Shown here one piece after another: positions 1-14,051 of a stretch of 64,000 nucleotides of DNA. A model generated the notes under the pieces. The model made no database searches. It was not told the DNA's origin and saw only the letters and a list, made by a program, of their open reading frames with translations. The stretch is from Anadara kagoshimensis (lineage: Eukaryota; Mollusca; Bivalvia; Arcoida; Arcidae). The stretch is taken from positions 71,661,356-71,725,355 of the forward strand of contig CM037865.1 of assembly GCA_021292105.1 (NCBI GenBank), read 5' to 3'. Both the position numbers and the translations under genes were made by a program. The first letter of the stretch is position 1. Each line of letters opens with the position of its first letter.

Positions 1-448
1 ACACGATATCAATGATAAGAAAGAAGCAAGATGTTTAGAATTTTGTAGAATCTAAATTTGGTTGATGATAGATTTTATCTGAATAAGACAGCCTGTATTT
101 TTACCATTTTAAACTTGAAATTGAACGTCAAATTACAAATAAAGGTGACAAGTTATCAGGAAAACAAGCAATATTGTAAAAATATATATTGTATATTATA
201 CTTAACAAGCACACACAACAATTTTTGCATTATATCTGACACTTCAATATTTTTTTAGGTCTACTGGAAGTCAATATGTTTTCATTCTTTTATTTATTTT
301 ATAGACCTGTGAGGAATTGTTATAGGATAATAATAACTATAATGTAGTAATACCGACTGTGCCTCAAGCTTTTCAACTAATATTTCAGCAACCCGCATTT
401 TGATATCAAATAGGAATAATTTGCATTAGATACTATCACTATAATAAA
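1..448. other. No gene recognised
   Basis: AT-rich sequence left of the retroelement tail. No exon with good splice sites and domain content was seen. It is probably intronic to the modular gene, whose 3' end lies outside. Confidence 0.4.
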
Positions 449-1725
449 AAACAAACATACTTATCCATTACCGAATCACAATCCAGAAGCAAAGTAAAAA
501 CTTTGGAACTGACAAGTTAGGTCAGACACGTGAACTTCCACCAGGGAAGTGAGGCCGGGTGCTCCGGAAGGGTAAACACCTCCTGTTTAGCTAGCTACAC
601 CCGTCACGTGTGTAATCAAAACTGTGTGAAAGAAACATGGAACTATGAGACGTCAAATATATCCAAGGCAATCCTGGACACAGAGACATCAAACTTATCA
701 ACAATACTGTGATGACGGCCATAAAACTTTTTGAGGGCCTTGATAAGCCTAGGCTTGCAATATCCCTGAGTCAACAATTTATTTGCAAGCAGCCTACTTC
801 GCTGTACAAAGTCCCCGTAGTGGGAACAAGCTCTACCATAGCGTATTAATTGGGAAACAAATACACCATAAGCAGGAGAAGCAGGTATATTGCTGCATAA
901 AAAAGGAAAGTTGACAATAGAAAAATTGAAGTCATCACGTTTGTCATAAAGTTTCAAATGTAGCCTTTCTTGTTCGTCATAATTCAGGTATAAGTCTAAA
1001 TATGAACCAGAACTTGAGGAATCAGTCGTGTCTTTTATTTCAAGCTCACTAGGATAGATGACATTTACATAGTCTCCAAATTTAGGATTGTTAAGAGACA
1101 GAACGTCATCTATGTGTCTGTATGTTGAGTTGAATGATTTGGCGACAGTTTTCTCTCCAGATTTAACAAGGTTCTGCATAAATTCTGCTTCGTAAGAATA
1201 AAGAAACAAATCAGCAAGCAATGGTGCACAGTTTGTACCCATTGGTATACCGATTGTTTGCTGATACCAAACACAACAAATATGTTATCTATCAAAAACT
1301 CCAACATTTTGTTGATGGTATCTTCAGTATATTTTTGTTTGGAATCCATATGATGCTTGACAAATAACCAGAATCCCTGTTCAGCACCAGATATTTGTAT
1401 CTTGGCTTACCGTTTTTGTAGAAGAAAGACAAGTGAATAATTTCTTTAAGACGTTCTTTCAATTTAGAATGAGGGAATGTGGTGTATAGTGTAGAAAAAT
1501 CAAATGTTTTTATACTTTTTACATGAGATAAAGTATTAGAAGCAAGATGTTCAAGTAATTCTTTAGAATTTTTGAGAATCCACATTTGGTTGATTCCAGA
1601 TGTAGAATATACTTTTTCTGAATAAGACTGAAGACCATCTTTGACGATTGTCAAAATTTGTGTTAGAGTTACCGATAATGATTTAGTAGTACATTTAGAT
1701 GAGCCTGCTATATATAATATAAGAG
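449..1725 (-). pseudogene. Penelope-like reverse transcriptase, frameshifted and 5'-truncated
   Basis: Three overlapping minus-strand frames make up one reverse transcriptase. First is a segment with NQMWILKNSKELLEHL and IKTFDFSTLYTTFPHSK (about 1715-1380). Next is TINKMLEFLIDNIFVVFG (about 1320-1260). Last is a frame from 1242 to 643 with MGTNCAPLLADLFLYSYEAE, the YRHIDDVLSLNN catalytic box, LYDKRDDFNF and LIRYGRACSHYGDF. The motif order resembles Penelope-like elements, with no GIY-YIG domain visible. The 3' untranslated tail runs to about 449 and is the most widely dispersed repeat in the window. The 5' part of the RT is missing. Confidence 0.78.
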
Positions 1726-1747
1726 ACACTTGTAGGTATATATTAAC

Positions 1748-1858
1748 CTGCTTCACAGTTAGTTCCGGTAAATCCTGGAGGACACGAACATGTATATCCA
1801 TCTTGTACATTAGTACACGTACCATTATTCTGACATGGCTGACTGTCACAAAATAAAC
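1748..1858 (-). CDS. EGF-like domain exon 3
   Basis: A 111-bp phase 1-1 exon encoding [12 protein letters not shown] and [14 protein letters not shown], nearly identical to the two EGF exons 30 kb away. The donor (GTTAAT) is followed within about 25 bp by the broken end of a reverse-transcriptase fragment. Later exons must lie left of the window. Confidence 0.8.
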
Positions 1859-2599
1859 CTGTTGTCAAACAATTAAAATAATCATATATCTATAAATGTC
1901 TGTATAAAAATCCGTATTATATGCACGAACGCAGCCAAGTGTTTCTCCCGTAGATTTTGTTTCTCTGATATTTCCATTGATTTAAATAACTATTCTTATC
2001 ATTTTAGAATGAATCAGATATGATTATATAAAAGAATTAACTGTTTTAAAATCTATCCTTCAAAATTGTAGGCTTCTAATGCTTCATGAACTTTACAATG
2101 TTACCACTGCCGGATAATAAATCTTGAGATATGTCGTGAATGCAAAATATTTAAGCATAAATCTAACGCAGGCGTCTGTACACTTTCTAATTAAGGGTCA
2201 TCTATGTAGGAAAATTCAAGTGAAAACAATTTGGTTGAAAAACGTAAAAGAGGGGAAAATCTTCACGCTTGTGTAGGTAATTTTATAATTGTACCCCTTT
2301 TTCACGTTTTTCAACCACATTGTTTTTACTTGAATTTTCCTACTTAGATGACCCTTAAAAGACGTTAATGGAAATCTTTAGGTAGATTATGTTTACTTTC
2401 AATAATATAAAGAAATTCCAGTTAGATCACAGCTTTCATTTAAAAAAAACATAGATAAAGATTTGTAATGGGCACAGTTTTATAAAGTTTGTAAACGGAA
2501 ATTGTCTTAACAAGATGAAATACTATATTTTCACACAAAGAATTTCTTACAATCCTGGGATTCACAACTATTTGTATTTTAAAACCATTTATCTTTGTT

Positions 2600-2653
<54 letters not shown>

Positions 2654-5600
2654 TCATTTATTTGATGAGCAAGAAAGTGATTAATTTGTGATTATGGCAC
2701 AAAACTAAACAGAATTTATTCAACTTGTTTTATTCATATGAAAAATGAAAGTAATATTTGATCATGAAATTATCTCTGGTAGAAGGCCTTGTGATAATTC
2801 TAACTAGACAATTGTACTTTTAACTGATTGTGATTCGGACATGGCTCTTTGTTATTTGATAAATTCATACAATGACAAAGAAACAAGATGTGTAATTTAG
2901 GAAAGTTAACACATAACTTTCTTCATTCTAATGCTTACAATAGTGTTCAGAAACAATTTTTCTGATGGGAGTTATAAAATGCAATCAAACAATCAAGCTG
3001 TCTGGACCAATGAATTAATGGTTTTTGCTAGCTATAATATATGCTCGTGACTATCTAATATCTTATGACGTAAAATATAGTTTAATGTGACGAAAAGACT
3101 AATTACAGAAAATCGAATAACAATATTTTTTTAATTGCAAGCTTTTATTTATTCAGCATGCAATAAATCACATACATTGCTTAACTTAATTGTTAAGTAA
3201 CTTATTGTACGTATAAAGGCGAGTCTGATTTGCTATATCAAACATTGTAAAAAGTAACTAGTATTAGAAGTTTCAACACGTAAGGAGAACAATATAAAAC
3301 AAAACATGACATCTTAAATAAATTTGTAATCATAGTAGTATAAAACCTTACTTGTTTCACAACATCCTCCAGTGTAATAGCTATGACAGGCGCAGATTTG
3401 CTGTACCGATATGTAAACCCCGTTGTTCAAACATGGAATGCACGGGCGGTACTCTGAAGATGACGTAGTGTTAACTTTACATTCAACCGCGCATTCGGCA
3501 AATGTTTGGTTTTGTTTACAACACAAATTCCTAACTCTTTTTCGATTGCCAAAATCACATGATCCTGAACAGTTACTCCAACTGCTCCATTTCTTCCATT
3601 TACACATGAGCCGCTCCATGACAAAACGACCCTTACGGCACGAAATATCGATTTTGAGTTTTTAACAGATCCTGAAAGCACATCTATTCGTGATTCCAAA
3701 AATGTAAATCTTGTCTTAAAATTCGAACATTTGACGTCGCTATGGTAACTTTTACACGCAGGTGTTCCTTAAGTTGTGACGTTATCGTAACGTCACTGTA
3801 AGATAAACGTAAAAAATAAAATTATAGTCTCTGATAACATTTACTGTCAAACATGTATTTATTAATTTTATGTTTCCAACCATTTTATTCTTAGAGCATA
3901 TTCAAAATTCTGTTTTATTGAAAAGGGAAAAAATATTCCGAATGCATTGATATAAAATAAATTACAATTATTTGGTGATTTTCCAACTATTGGCACAGGG
4001 AAAACCTTTTTTTTTTTTTCCTTCTTTATTTTATTTCATTTTATTTCATTATTTTTAAAATCAACAAATTAGAATTACAATTGGATTTTGGTGACCATGT
4101 GGTGCAGTGGTTAGCGTTTCTGTTCACCACCAACCTAGTGCATAAACACATTTTTTACGTGAGGACACCTGGTTAGATTAACCCTAATCTCCAATTTTTA
4201 AAGAAACTCTGAAATCCCGGTCAATAAATAGATAGATTCTAAGTGGTAGTTTTATCAAATGATGCTAAATTTTATTCTGGCTTTAGTAATTCCTTGGTCG
4301 GGATTATGAAATGTTGATCACTTATGATATGTTACTAGGTTTTTCACGTTTTGATTGACAACAGATTTCTGCAAACGAGAATGGCATTTTTTGTTTGGGC
4401 AGTGTAATGATTTGCTTCTTTGATTATCCCCCCCGCCCTCAGGGGTGAGGGGATAAAGCATGCTGTTGTGCGCGTTTGCGAGATTGTTCATGAATAATAT
4501 GGTGTCCATGTATTTGAAAAAAAACAGTATATCCGATTGAGCTGAAACTTGGTCAGTTGATTTATCTAACATTAGACTAGTTTTTCTATCTGATTTGACG
4601 AAATAAAAGTTTTATCGAACACGCATGATACAGAATCTTGTATCACCACAGTGTCGTGATACAACACTGTGGTGATACAACATTGGCAGTAAAGCGCACG
4701 TGCACTTTCTCATTGTTACATCATCAGGAAGTCTTGGATTTGTCGGTCAAAACATAGTTCAGTGGTTTTCTGTGGTAAAATGTATTTTTTTTTTCACATA
4801 AAGTATTGTTTTTTCATTATTTTAAATAACCTAATTGGAAATGTTAGATAAAAATATTATATACACAGCGTGTATGTACAACCCTTTGTATCAGGTCTCG
4901 TCCTTTTTTCGTAGCTGTATCACTACTCGTCGCGCAAGCGCGACTCGTAGTGATACGGTTACGAAAAAAGGACTCGACCTGATACTGAGTGTTGTACATA
5001 CACACTGTGCATATAATATATATTTATTATGTTAGTAAGTGGAATGGGATTGCTCGACAGCCTTATAGCACATCCAAAATGGCCGCCGTTACTATAAATA
5101 GCAAAAACCTATATATGGCCATTTCAGTCTTATTTATGTACCGATTTTCTTAAAATTTTTAACATGGAAAAGATAACCCTGGGCATTAAAACTATATGTA
5201 ACAGGTTTTCCGTTAAATTTTTAGTTTGCGTGTATTTATGCAAATAAGATGCATATATAGCCTAAGTATTTAATTCTTTGGTGTGGTTTTCAATCTATTC
5301 AATGGCCCAACCACCCCACTTTTTTACAACTAGTGGTCAATAAAAACATATTTCACTTTGGAATTCATTGATGTTTACCATTGCATAGGGTGGGTGGGTT
5401 AGTGTTCTCTGAACACATTTTTATGCTTCTCAGTATCGTGTGACCTTTTAAGGTAAACATTTGCCCTGGAATTAAAAAAATCTGCTTAACATTTAAAAGT
5501 ATACCTAACTTTTCCGTCAGACAATATGCAGATAAAACAGCTTTGCTGTATCACAAGACTTGAATTTTGAAATCTGAAGAAGATTTGATTATATAAAACT

Positions 5601-7349
5601 AGATTTTACCACGTTGACTTAATATTTGTAGGTGTGTAAAAATAGTTCCTGAAGCAATTAATTGCTTAAGATGTTTTAACATACACTATTATTTAAATAT
5701 TTTGAACGATATATTACACCCCAGACAATATTTTTTTCATATATTGAATGCAATTTTAATCTTTTGGATCATATTTAGTGTTATTTACATACGTATAAGA
5801 CTTTTACCAGACAGTTTATTCATAGTCATTGGCGCATGAAATCAAATGCTTACTGTTAGTATTATGTACATCGTAACACCTGCACCAGATACATGTCTCT
5901 GCCTACACTAATTAGATCATATTTAAAATCAGTCGTGCATGAAAACAAGTTAAGAGTTATCAATACCGGCACTTGTGAAGGCGTTCACAATAAATGTGTT
6001 TTCTTTTTCCATCCTTTTATGGGTCTTAATTACCCATTGAGCGTGAAGAGGTTTTATTGTACTTGTTACGCGGACATTTTCCAGGGTCTGGCAAACCTAG
6101 TTCAAGATTTTTTTCACTTGCCGTTTTTAACCAACGAAGCATTTTTACAACGTATGTTCACCAAATTTTGTTAGAGCATTATTTACATGGTAGAATGGTC
6201 GGGAATGATATTTTATTTGCATGGGTGAACAGTTTTATCTTTATATATATACGTGTAGTGTTGAAAGGAAGACAACTCGCGGTGTCAGTTGCATCGGGAA
6301 AAAATGTAATTATACTTTCGGATGTTGCGCTAAAATTACACCCACGCGAAATGTCCGATTTGAAAAATCGCGAAATTTTCACCCCGCGAATATAATCCTC
6401 TTTACAGTATAATAAGTGATAGGTCCAGGAACCAGAGGAAAACCCGTATATTTTAAGCAAAAACGTTTGCACCATTGGGTCAGCGTGAGTAGCGGCACCA
6501 AGATCCGTAAACTGGTGGTGTAAATAATCCAACAATAATAGGAACTCTATAGCTGACAGGGTTAATCCTCAGGGTATGATGGATAATGGTCCCATATTTC
6601 TGAAATAAGTATCACTTAATATGATTCATTACTTTTCTTTTTGCAAGTCTTCAAGTGACCGTAAAAATGTGTGTAGCCTATTGGTGAAGATTACAACTAA
6701 AGCACCTCTCTCACACATGAAATTATGAAGTTAGGGAGCTACACCAGATATGCTTCTACAGACTTATAACATATGACACAGTATACCCAATATTTTAGTA
6801 TATTATCAAGGTTTTAATTATGATGCAATATAGCGACACGCCCAATGCAGTAACTCTGCGGGTGTATTATGAACAGAATTTGCTATGGTCCCTGAAAAAT
6901 CTTTTAATCACGACTGTCGTACCAATTTTGAAGCCCATGAAGAAATAATTATGTTTTTGTACATATCAAGATGCTGCTATTTTAAGCGAAATTTCACGAG
7001 AGGGGAGAGGGATTTTTGTTGTAATGTTGTTTAACCTCACATCAAAATTAACAAATTTATAAATGTCTAACGATACATGTAATCTAAGAACAAGTTCATG
7101 TATGCATGAGATGTGCAAGTGTGTGGTGTGTTTTGTTCTAGTATGAACTCACGCGTTGCCACTTAATGATGAAACTCACTAAGTGAGTATGCCATCTAAG
7201 TCTGTAATTCTGAGCTCATTTGAATTTGAATAATCTGTCATCCAAATACTGAAAGCCAGGTGAGAAGCAAAGTCTAAAATGTTAACAATCTTGGGTATGG
7301 ACCCGGCATGGGTTCGAACCTACAACCTCCCGCTCTCAAGGCGAATGCC

Positions 7350-7396
<47 letters not shown>

Positions 7397-7880
7397 TATT
7401 TCACCTACAATTTCTTGTCTCCACAGTTAGTTTATTGATGACAAGATAGAATGTTTTAAGTGTAATAAGGTTGGGTTATATAAAGGTATTTTACATGCCC
7501 TTACCTAAAAATTTGATCTAAAAATGTGCTCAAATTGCGCCAGATTTTACTGGTAAGAGATAATGTCCTCATATACTAGTAACTGAGTGTTATGCCCCCC
7601 CCCCCCCGTCAAGATTCATCCAGTTAAATAGAGTCAGGATGGGGAAATCGGAGTTATGGGGAAAAGCAACAGACTTTATTCAAATGAACTGACAAAGTAA
7701 CTTACAGTGTCCCATGTCGTTCAAATCTAGGCAGTGAGAGGCACAACAATAGCAAGTGACACTCTTCCATCATATTCAATGTATGGACATTTAATGGACA
7801 ATCTCTACTGAGTATTGTAATGACTGTCTAGGGTGATAAATTTTAGTACAGGATACATACGATTTTTTAATCGGATTTTC

Positions 7881-7923
<43 letters not shown>

Positions 7924-10900
7924 AGTTACACGTCCCTATCTTGACACAATACGAGTAAACCTTGAAACCTTGTGTATGGTTTCTAATTTTCATTTTCAAC
8001 CAACGGACGTGAATAAAATGTCCTTCTGAAATAAAAATTCAATATATCATGGCAATAAAACATGGTCTCTGGATTAGCAAGAGAAATAAATATCATTTAA
8101 AAATAGCGATTAAGGTCTGAAATCCAGCACACTTTAATTTCAGTACACATAATTTGTTTTTGAATTTAAGGACACCACCTTATTTGTATGTATTTGAGAA
8201 TTTTGTGGAATTGTCCGTCGTTATTGTTTGCATATTATCAAAATAAAAATTTGTGCAATTTTTGTGTGATTTAAATGAATGTTGTGTTTTGTGTGAATGT
8301 CACAATTAAATACAGATATTACCAAATATTTTCAGTTCACTAATTGACGGTGAAAAGGTTAAGCAAAGGTTAAAACATAATAATGCCGGATTTAAAAAAA
8401 AAACTCTTCCACAGTTTTTTTCAGTGACGTTAAAATTTAATATGGATTTTTTATAATGTATAAAACTGCGATTATTTTTACATTTAATAGTGAAAAATTC
8501 ATAAAAATCCGTCCACAAATAATCCGTGTAGATCGTTTTAAAAATGAATGCTTTCTAGTAAGATTAATGTAAAATCTAGCGACGTAATCGATTGTGTCGA
8601 GAAACAAAAGAAAACCTTGACGTCATTTTCTAATACTATGACGTAATTGTCATAAGGGTCGTTTTGTCATGGAGCGGCTCACATAGTAATGTTGTCGTCA
8701 CATGATTCACTCGCTGAAACACAAACATAAATAAAAACGTTAAATGTTTGATGAAAGTAATTTATAGCGAGTTTTAATGTAATTATGGATGCAATCTTAC
8801 AAATAAGGCGCTCAAATAAATAAAAGTCAACCCGTGTATTCAGAACTCATAGTATATAGAATTCTCTTAGTCAGAAATGACAGAAATTTATTGTGGAAAT
8901 TGTGTTTTTGTGTACAAATTATTAAGACTGAAAATCTGCAAAATGCAACAAAATAAGTGCTACACTTCCTAAACAGCCTGTCTGTAACATTGCATTCAAT
9001 TTGAAGCATTTTTCATTTCAACGACAACGGCACCTTTGTTTATTAATTTTAAGCACCAATGTAAAATTTCATTTACGAACACTTGCTTTTCTCGCGTTTT
9101 TACGTTTCCATGGCATAGACCGTTTTTTGAAAATTGTAAAACCCTATGGCAAACCTTGAAATGGGGATCAACTTTTCTGTAGAATTCGGTTTAGATTGGA
9201 CCAAAGATCTTCAAGAAAATGGCGGGACATGTTCATGGCAATAAAAGAAGAAGATAGCAATAATTATATATATATATATCTTTATTTGTAAGGCCACAGA
9301 CCCATATAGTAGTTACATCGTTGCATAGTATATACATTACATTTCTGCCATGAAAGCTATATTACAATGTTATTGTGTTTTATATACAATTTTCGGTTTT
9401 GAAATGCGTGATATAGAAAATTTCCAATTGCTTCTATATTTGACAATTTTATGGATGACAAGAGAATAACAAATTTATAAACATTTGGGGATTGAAAAAA
9501 ATAGTTTTGGTATAAATTGATGTCTTATATCCCCGTAAAATTCATCTTCAATTAACCCAAGGTTACGAAACTTACAAATTTTGTTTTGTTTTACAATATT
9601 TTTACTTCTACCTTTCTCGATCATTAAATCATGGGAACTAATACGGAAATTTGTTATGATTTTACGGTATTTCTTTAGGTTAAAAATTTCTAGATAAAGT
9701 TCTTGACAAAAATTGGTTTTGAACAATTTGTAAAATGATAATTTTGAAGTGTTTTCTATATTTTTTCTCCGCTCTTGCAAATATATATCTTTTAACCTTT
9801 GTATAATGTCATCAATATAATACTCAACATTTATATTATTTTGATATTCCCATATAAAATTAAATCCACAATCACACAGAATTGTTTTAACCTTTGATGA
9901 CCAGTTTACATAACCAAGTTGATCGTAAAAAACTAACATATTATACGCTTTTTTGACAATTCTATCATCTGACATGGAAAGAATTTTCCCCAATATCTAA
10001 GAAGACGTTTAACTGTTAAAATATACAATGGATACCTTCCACATTCTGCTAATACAGCTAGATTACATGAGCGTAAAGATGTATTTAAAAATCTTTTACA
10101 TGCATATATCTGAACACTTTCTATAGAAGGATATGACTGAAAACCCCATATTTCGGCACCATAAAACAAAACTGGGCATACCTTTGTATCAAAAATTTTT
10201 TAAAATGTTTTAAACTTTAAATCTTCGATCTTATAGAGCATTGACAATACTGCTGGTAAAACCCGTTTTCCTTTTTTCGCCAATTTTCATTGTATGCTAT
10301 GACAATTTACAAGAAAATAATAATCCTAAATAGGTATAAGTATTAACACATGCTAAATATTTCCCTTTAAATAACCATTTCTCGTTTTTACGTATGTTGC
10401 CCTGTCTGAACACTGAATAATAATAATAAGTATTAATGTAATGATGGATGTATTATTACAAATAAGGCGCCCAAGCGAATGATGTTAATCTCGGTAAAAG
10501 TTATCTCTTTTTGGACATATTAAGAATATGTTTCATTCAATTTAGAGCATTTTTGATTTCCCCGCCTTTTTCACTTTCACACGACGCACGACACACGACG
10601 CACAACGGACGACGGACGGTGATCGATTGCAATAGCTCATCTGAGCCTTTGGCTATGATGGGCAAAAAAATATTAAAACTTTTAAAATCATACATTGATA
10701 ATTCAAAACTACGACTAATCCAAAATCCGTGAGTTCGAATTATCCGTTATGACAATTGCGTGATTTGTTTTTTTGCACCTGTTTGTACGTGGTTTGAAAT
10801 TTGAATCATGTTTAGTAAATAAAAACTTGTATATTTCGCTTTATATAAAATTATACGTACCTGTAGCGTGTGGTACTGCAGGTATATCTGAAAAAGTAAC

Positions 10901-13900
10901 ACATTCCGCTACAGTTACACATAACAAAAACCATTCTTCTTTGTTGTGTAAAGTACACTGCTAAAACAACTTTTGTTACGTGTGTCAATTTTTAAATTTT
11001 CAATAAAGTACAGAAATATTTGTCAATGACTAGTTTTCGTATGCAAGATTTGCATATCCTTTGTTTTGAATATTTATTTAACAGAATTCATGTAATTCGT
11101 ATATAATATAATATAATATAATATACCAATTTGCACCAATAGCTACCACATTTGGCGTGGTGCCACCCTTAATATAACGATCATTATGTACGTTTCAAAG
11201 GCACAGGGTTTTTGTAATTTTTACAAGTTTTAAACAATCAAAATTTCTTACAGTTATCGAAGCATTTTCCTTTGTAATACTTGGGATCTCTACAGTGTTG
11301 ATGTATACTGAAATTGTCTCCACCATTGTTACAGACGCCGCATGGTTCAGATTCCGTTGCGTTTTTTGCAGATTCTTCTAATCTAATATTACAATCCAAT
11401 AAACACTCAGTGAAATTCTGCCCTCTATCACAACATAAACGCCGCAATCTTTTTCTAGTTCTGGCGTCGCATTGACCTTCGCATGTACCCCATGGCTCCC
11501 AGCTGTTCCATCCGCATTTTGTAATATTTTCATCACAAACAGGTTTCATTACAACTGCGAATGAATATAAATAATCAAAAACAAACATACTAATGAAATA
11601 TAGTGTCTGATCTAACGTGCATAGTTCAAACATTTAGTCATTTCATTATCTAAACAGAGACAGAGAGAAGGCAGTAATTTCAAAAATTGTCCGTAATATA
11701 TTCATTTGACCAGCAAATATCAATAGAAGTAATGTTATCAACGGAAATAAAATCAACCATAAATTGATGATTTTAAATTTTTACAACCAGATATCTCAGG
11801 ATAATTACGGAATTCGAGGAAAATAATTTAAAACGTAAGTGACATCCCGCGTTTATCATTTAAGTTAAAACAGTCAATCATTGCCAGAAACGTTGAATAT
11901 TAATAATAATAATAATAATTACCATAGCAATGATACTTATAATTAATCACTTTTATTCTCAAATACTGATAAGTATTTCAAATAATATATATTCTGGTTC
12001 CATATTTTGGGAAAAAATTGAAGCAAAATGCAATCTTTAAGGGCAGTCTTAGTAATCACCTCTCTGTGCTTTATTAAACTGAAAATCAGGTTTAAAATAA
12101 ATCACAAATCAACGGTAAATAATTTTCAAGAAAAGGGAGAAGAATAAAAGGTAGAGGAGTTATGATGTTTAATGACCAAGTCTTCTCTTGGAGGTCAATT
12201 CTGGGGAAACGGGGGCATCGGATAGTCCCGACAGAACAACGGCTAATATATTCACCCAAATGACCCGTCAGAGTGGGATTATAACCTTAATGAAGCGCTG
12301 TAATCCCTATTAAGGATGAGTGTGATATACATTATGATACAAACTAAACATTCCATAACCAAATAACAATACCAAAAAGACAATTAAAAGTTTTGAATAC
12401 TCGCAAATCAACTTCAACAGGTGAACTTTCTCATCAATAACTATATCAGAATAAAATGACAAACTTGACTGTTAGATTGAAGATAATATCCCCACTAGCT
12501 ATCACTTTAAAAACAAGAAAACAACAAACAAAACAAATTTTGTGGAATACGTCATAATCACAGAATCTGTATAAGTTTATATGTAAAAGCTATTTATATA
12601 CAAAAACATGATTCATCATAAATCTTACAACAAATCAGCTGAAAAGATGAACATTTTAATTGACGAGCAACAAAAGTAGTTATCACGTGCTGATTTAAAA
12701 TTAACGTAATTGCAGCTAATATAAATAAAGCATTACTGTATCTGTGTGTAATTTACATCGTGATACTTGTAGCATTAACCATGACCGGGTAGAATATTTT
12801 TTTACATTTCATACAACTTGTATTCTCAAGTTTACACGTTGCTTTTATCAAGCTATCAAACATGTGAACATTTACGGCTGATTTGTTTTCATTTAAGCAT
12901 CTGCATTGCTTACCTGAACACGTTGCATTTAGCAATACATCTTGAATGGTATTGATTGCATCATAAGAGCCAACAGTGAAAACGTTTGATGATGAGGTAG
13001 CGATCTTTTTCATCGTTGGTATATCTGTTTGGTTACCAATTCCAACGGCAATAATTTGAATGTTTTGTTGTCTTAAGAGTTCAACTTGGCTGTCGACCTG
13101 TGAATGACCATCTGTAATAAATATAATGACTTTAAGGGAATCGTTTCTAGCTCCGTTTTCAGCTATGAAAACCGTCTCTCTAGCAAACTGTAGAGCCAGG
13201 CTGTAGTTCTTTCTAAGTGCGTTATAATATACATTGTCGATATTGATAGCATTCTGTAATGATGTATAGTCTTGGTATTTGTTCAAATTGAATCCGTATA
13301 CACCACGGTTATCAAACAAATACACACTACATTGTGTATTATCTGGTCCAATTTGGAAAAACTGTGTCATGTTGTAAACAAACGCCAGTGAGTGTATAAA
13401 CTTAGGTTCTGTTATACCGCCTGCGCCATCGATCATGAAAAGAATGTCTAAATTCTGTAGCCTGCATTCTGGAATAAAAAGAATAAAATTCAATAAATGA
13501 AGGATGATTATAATTTTGCAAGTGTAGATGCCCGGTTTTGTCAACAAAGTCAGGAGCTTTCATTCTGTACTCCAGTACTCAACATCTGTATAAGACATAT
13601 ATATTGGCAATGGATATATTCTATATATTCGGTTTGGACATGAGTTTTTTGTTTGTTTCTTATCTATAAATTTAAGTTAATTATTGTGTTTCATCTTGTG
13701 TAACAGTTTTCTTGTGATCAATTAATGAACACAATGAAAAATAAAATTTATAACTATAAAACCTTACCGTATGTCGGTATTAATTTTGGGTTAATGGTTA
13801 TCTGCTGCGTTGTTTGTAAGGTTTCCAATCCGTTACCTATAATCAATAATAGTATGTTTTACAAACTACAGTATTACTGCTTCGATATGAAAACATCACA

Positions 13901-14000
13901 AAAGCTTTATATTAATTTAATGATAAATATTCCATATAATTACATTATGTTCTGAATTATTTTGCCTAAGTATAGATGTGCGCTTCAAATAATGATGAAT

Positions 14001-14051
<51 letters not shown>

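Larger units (their letters stand above)
3608..8680. mobile_element. 5.07-kb TIR element inserted in a coding exon
   Basis: Bounded by perfect 28-bp inverted repeats (3608-3635 and 8653-8680, starting GAGCCGCTCCATGAC) and flanked by ACAT duplications (3604-3607 and 8681-8684). The interior has no convincing transposase. Open frames there are short and unrecognised. It contains a long palindrome near 4.93 kb, a tRNA-like SINE piece near 7.3 kb, a GA microsatellite and a 40-bp A run. It is therefore a non-autonomous DNA transposon, or an autonomous one too decayed to read. Four-base duplications occur in several superfamilies, so I leave the family open. Confidence 0.8.

Noticed and set aside
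3427-3699. Minus-strand open frame overlapping the TSP1 exon in another frame
   Set aside because: It has no domain similarity and arises from the exon and transposon-end sequence read out of frame.
5893-6535. Overlapping open frames of 90-120 codons on both strands inside the 5-kb element
   Set aside because: No recognisable domain or splice structure, and the frames shadow each other. They are treated as chance.
13469-13547. Hydrophobic signal-like sequence directly upstream of the VWA exon
   Set aside because: The open frame has no ATG, and a strong acceptor (TTTTTATTCCAG) separates it from the domain, so it is best read as intron.
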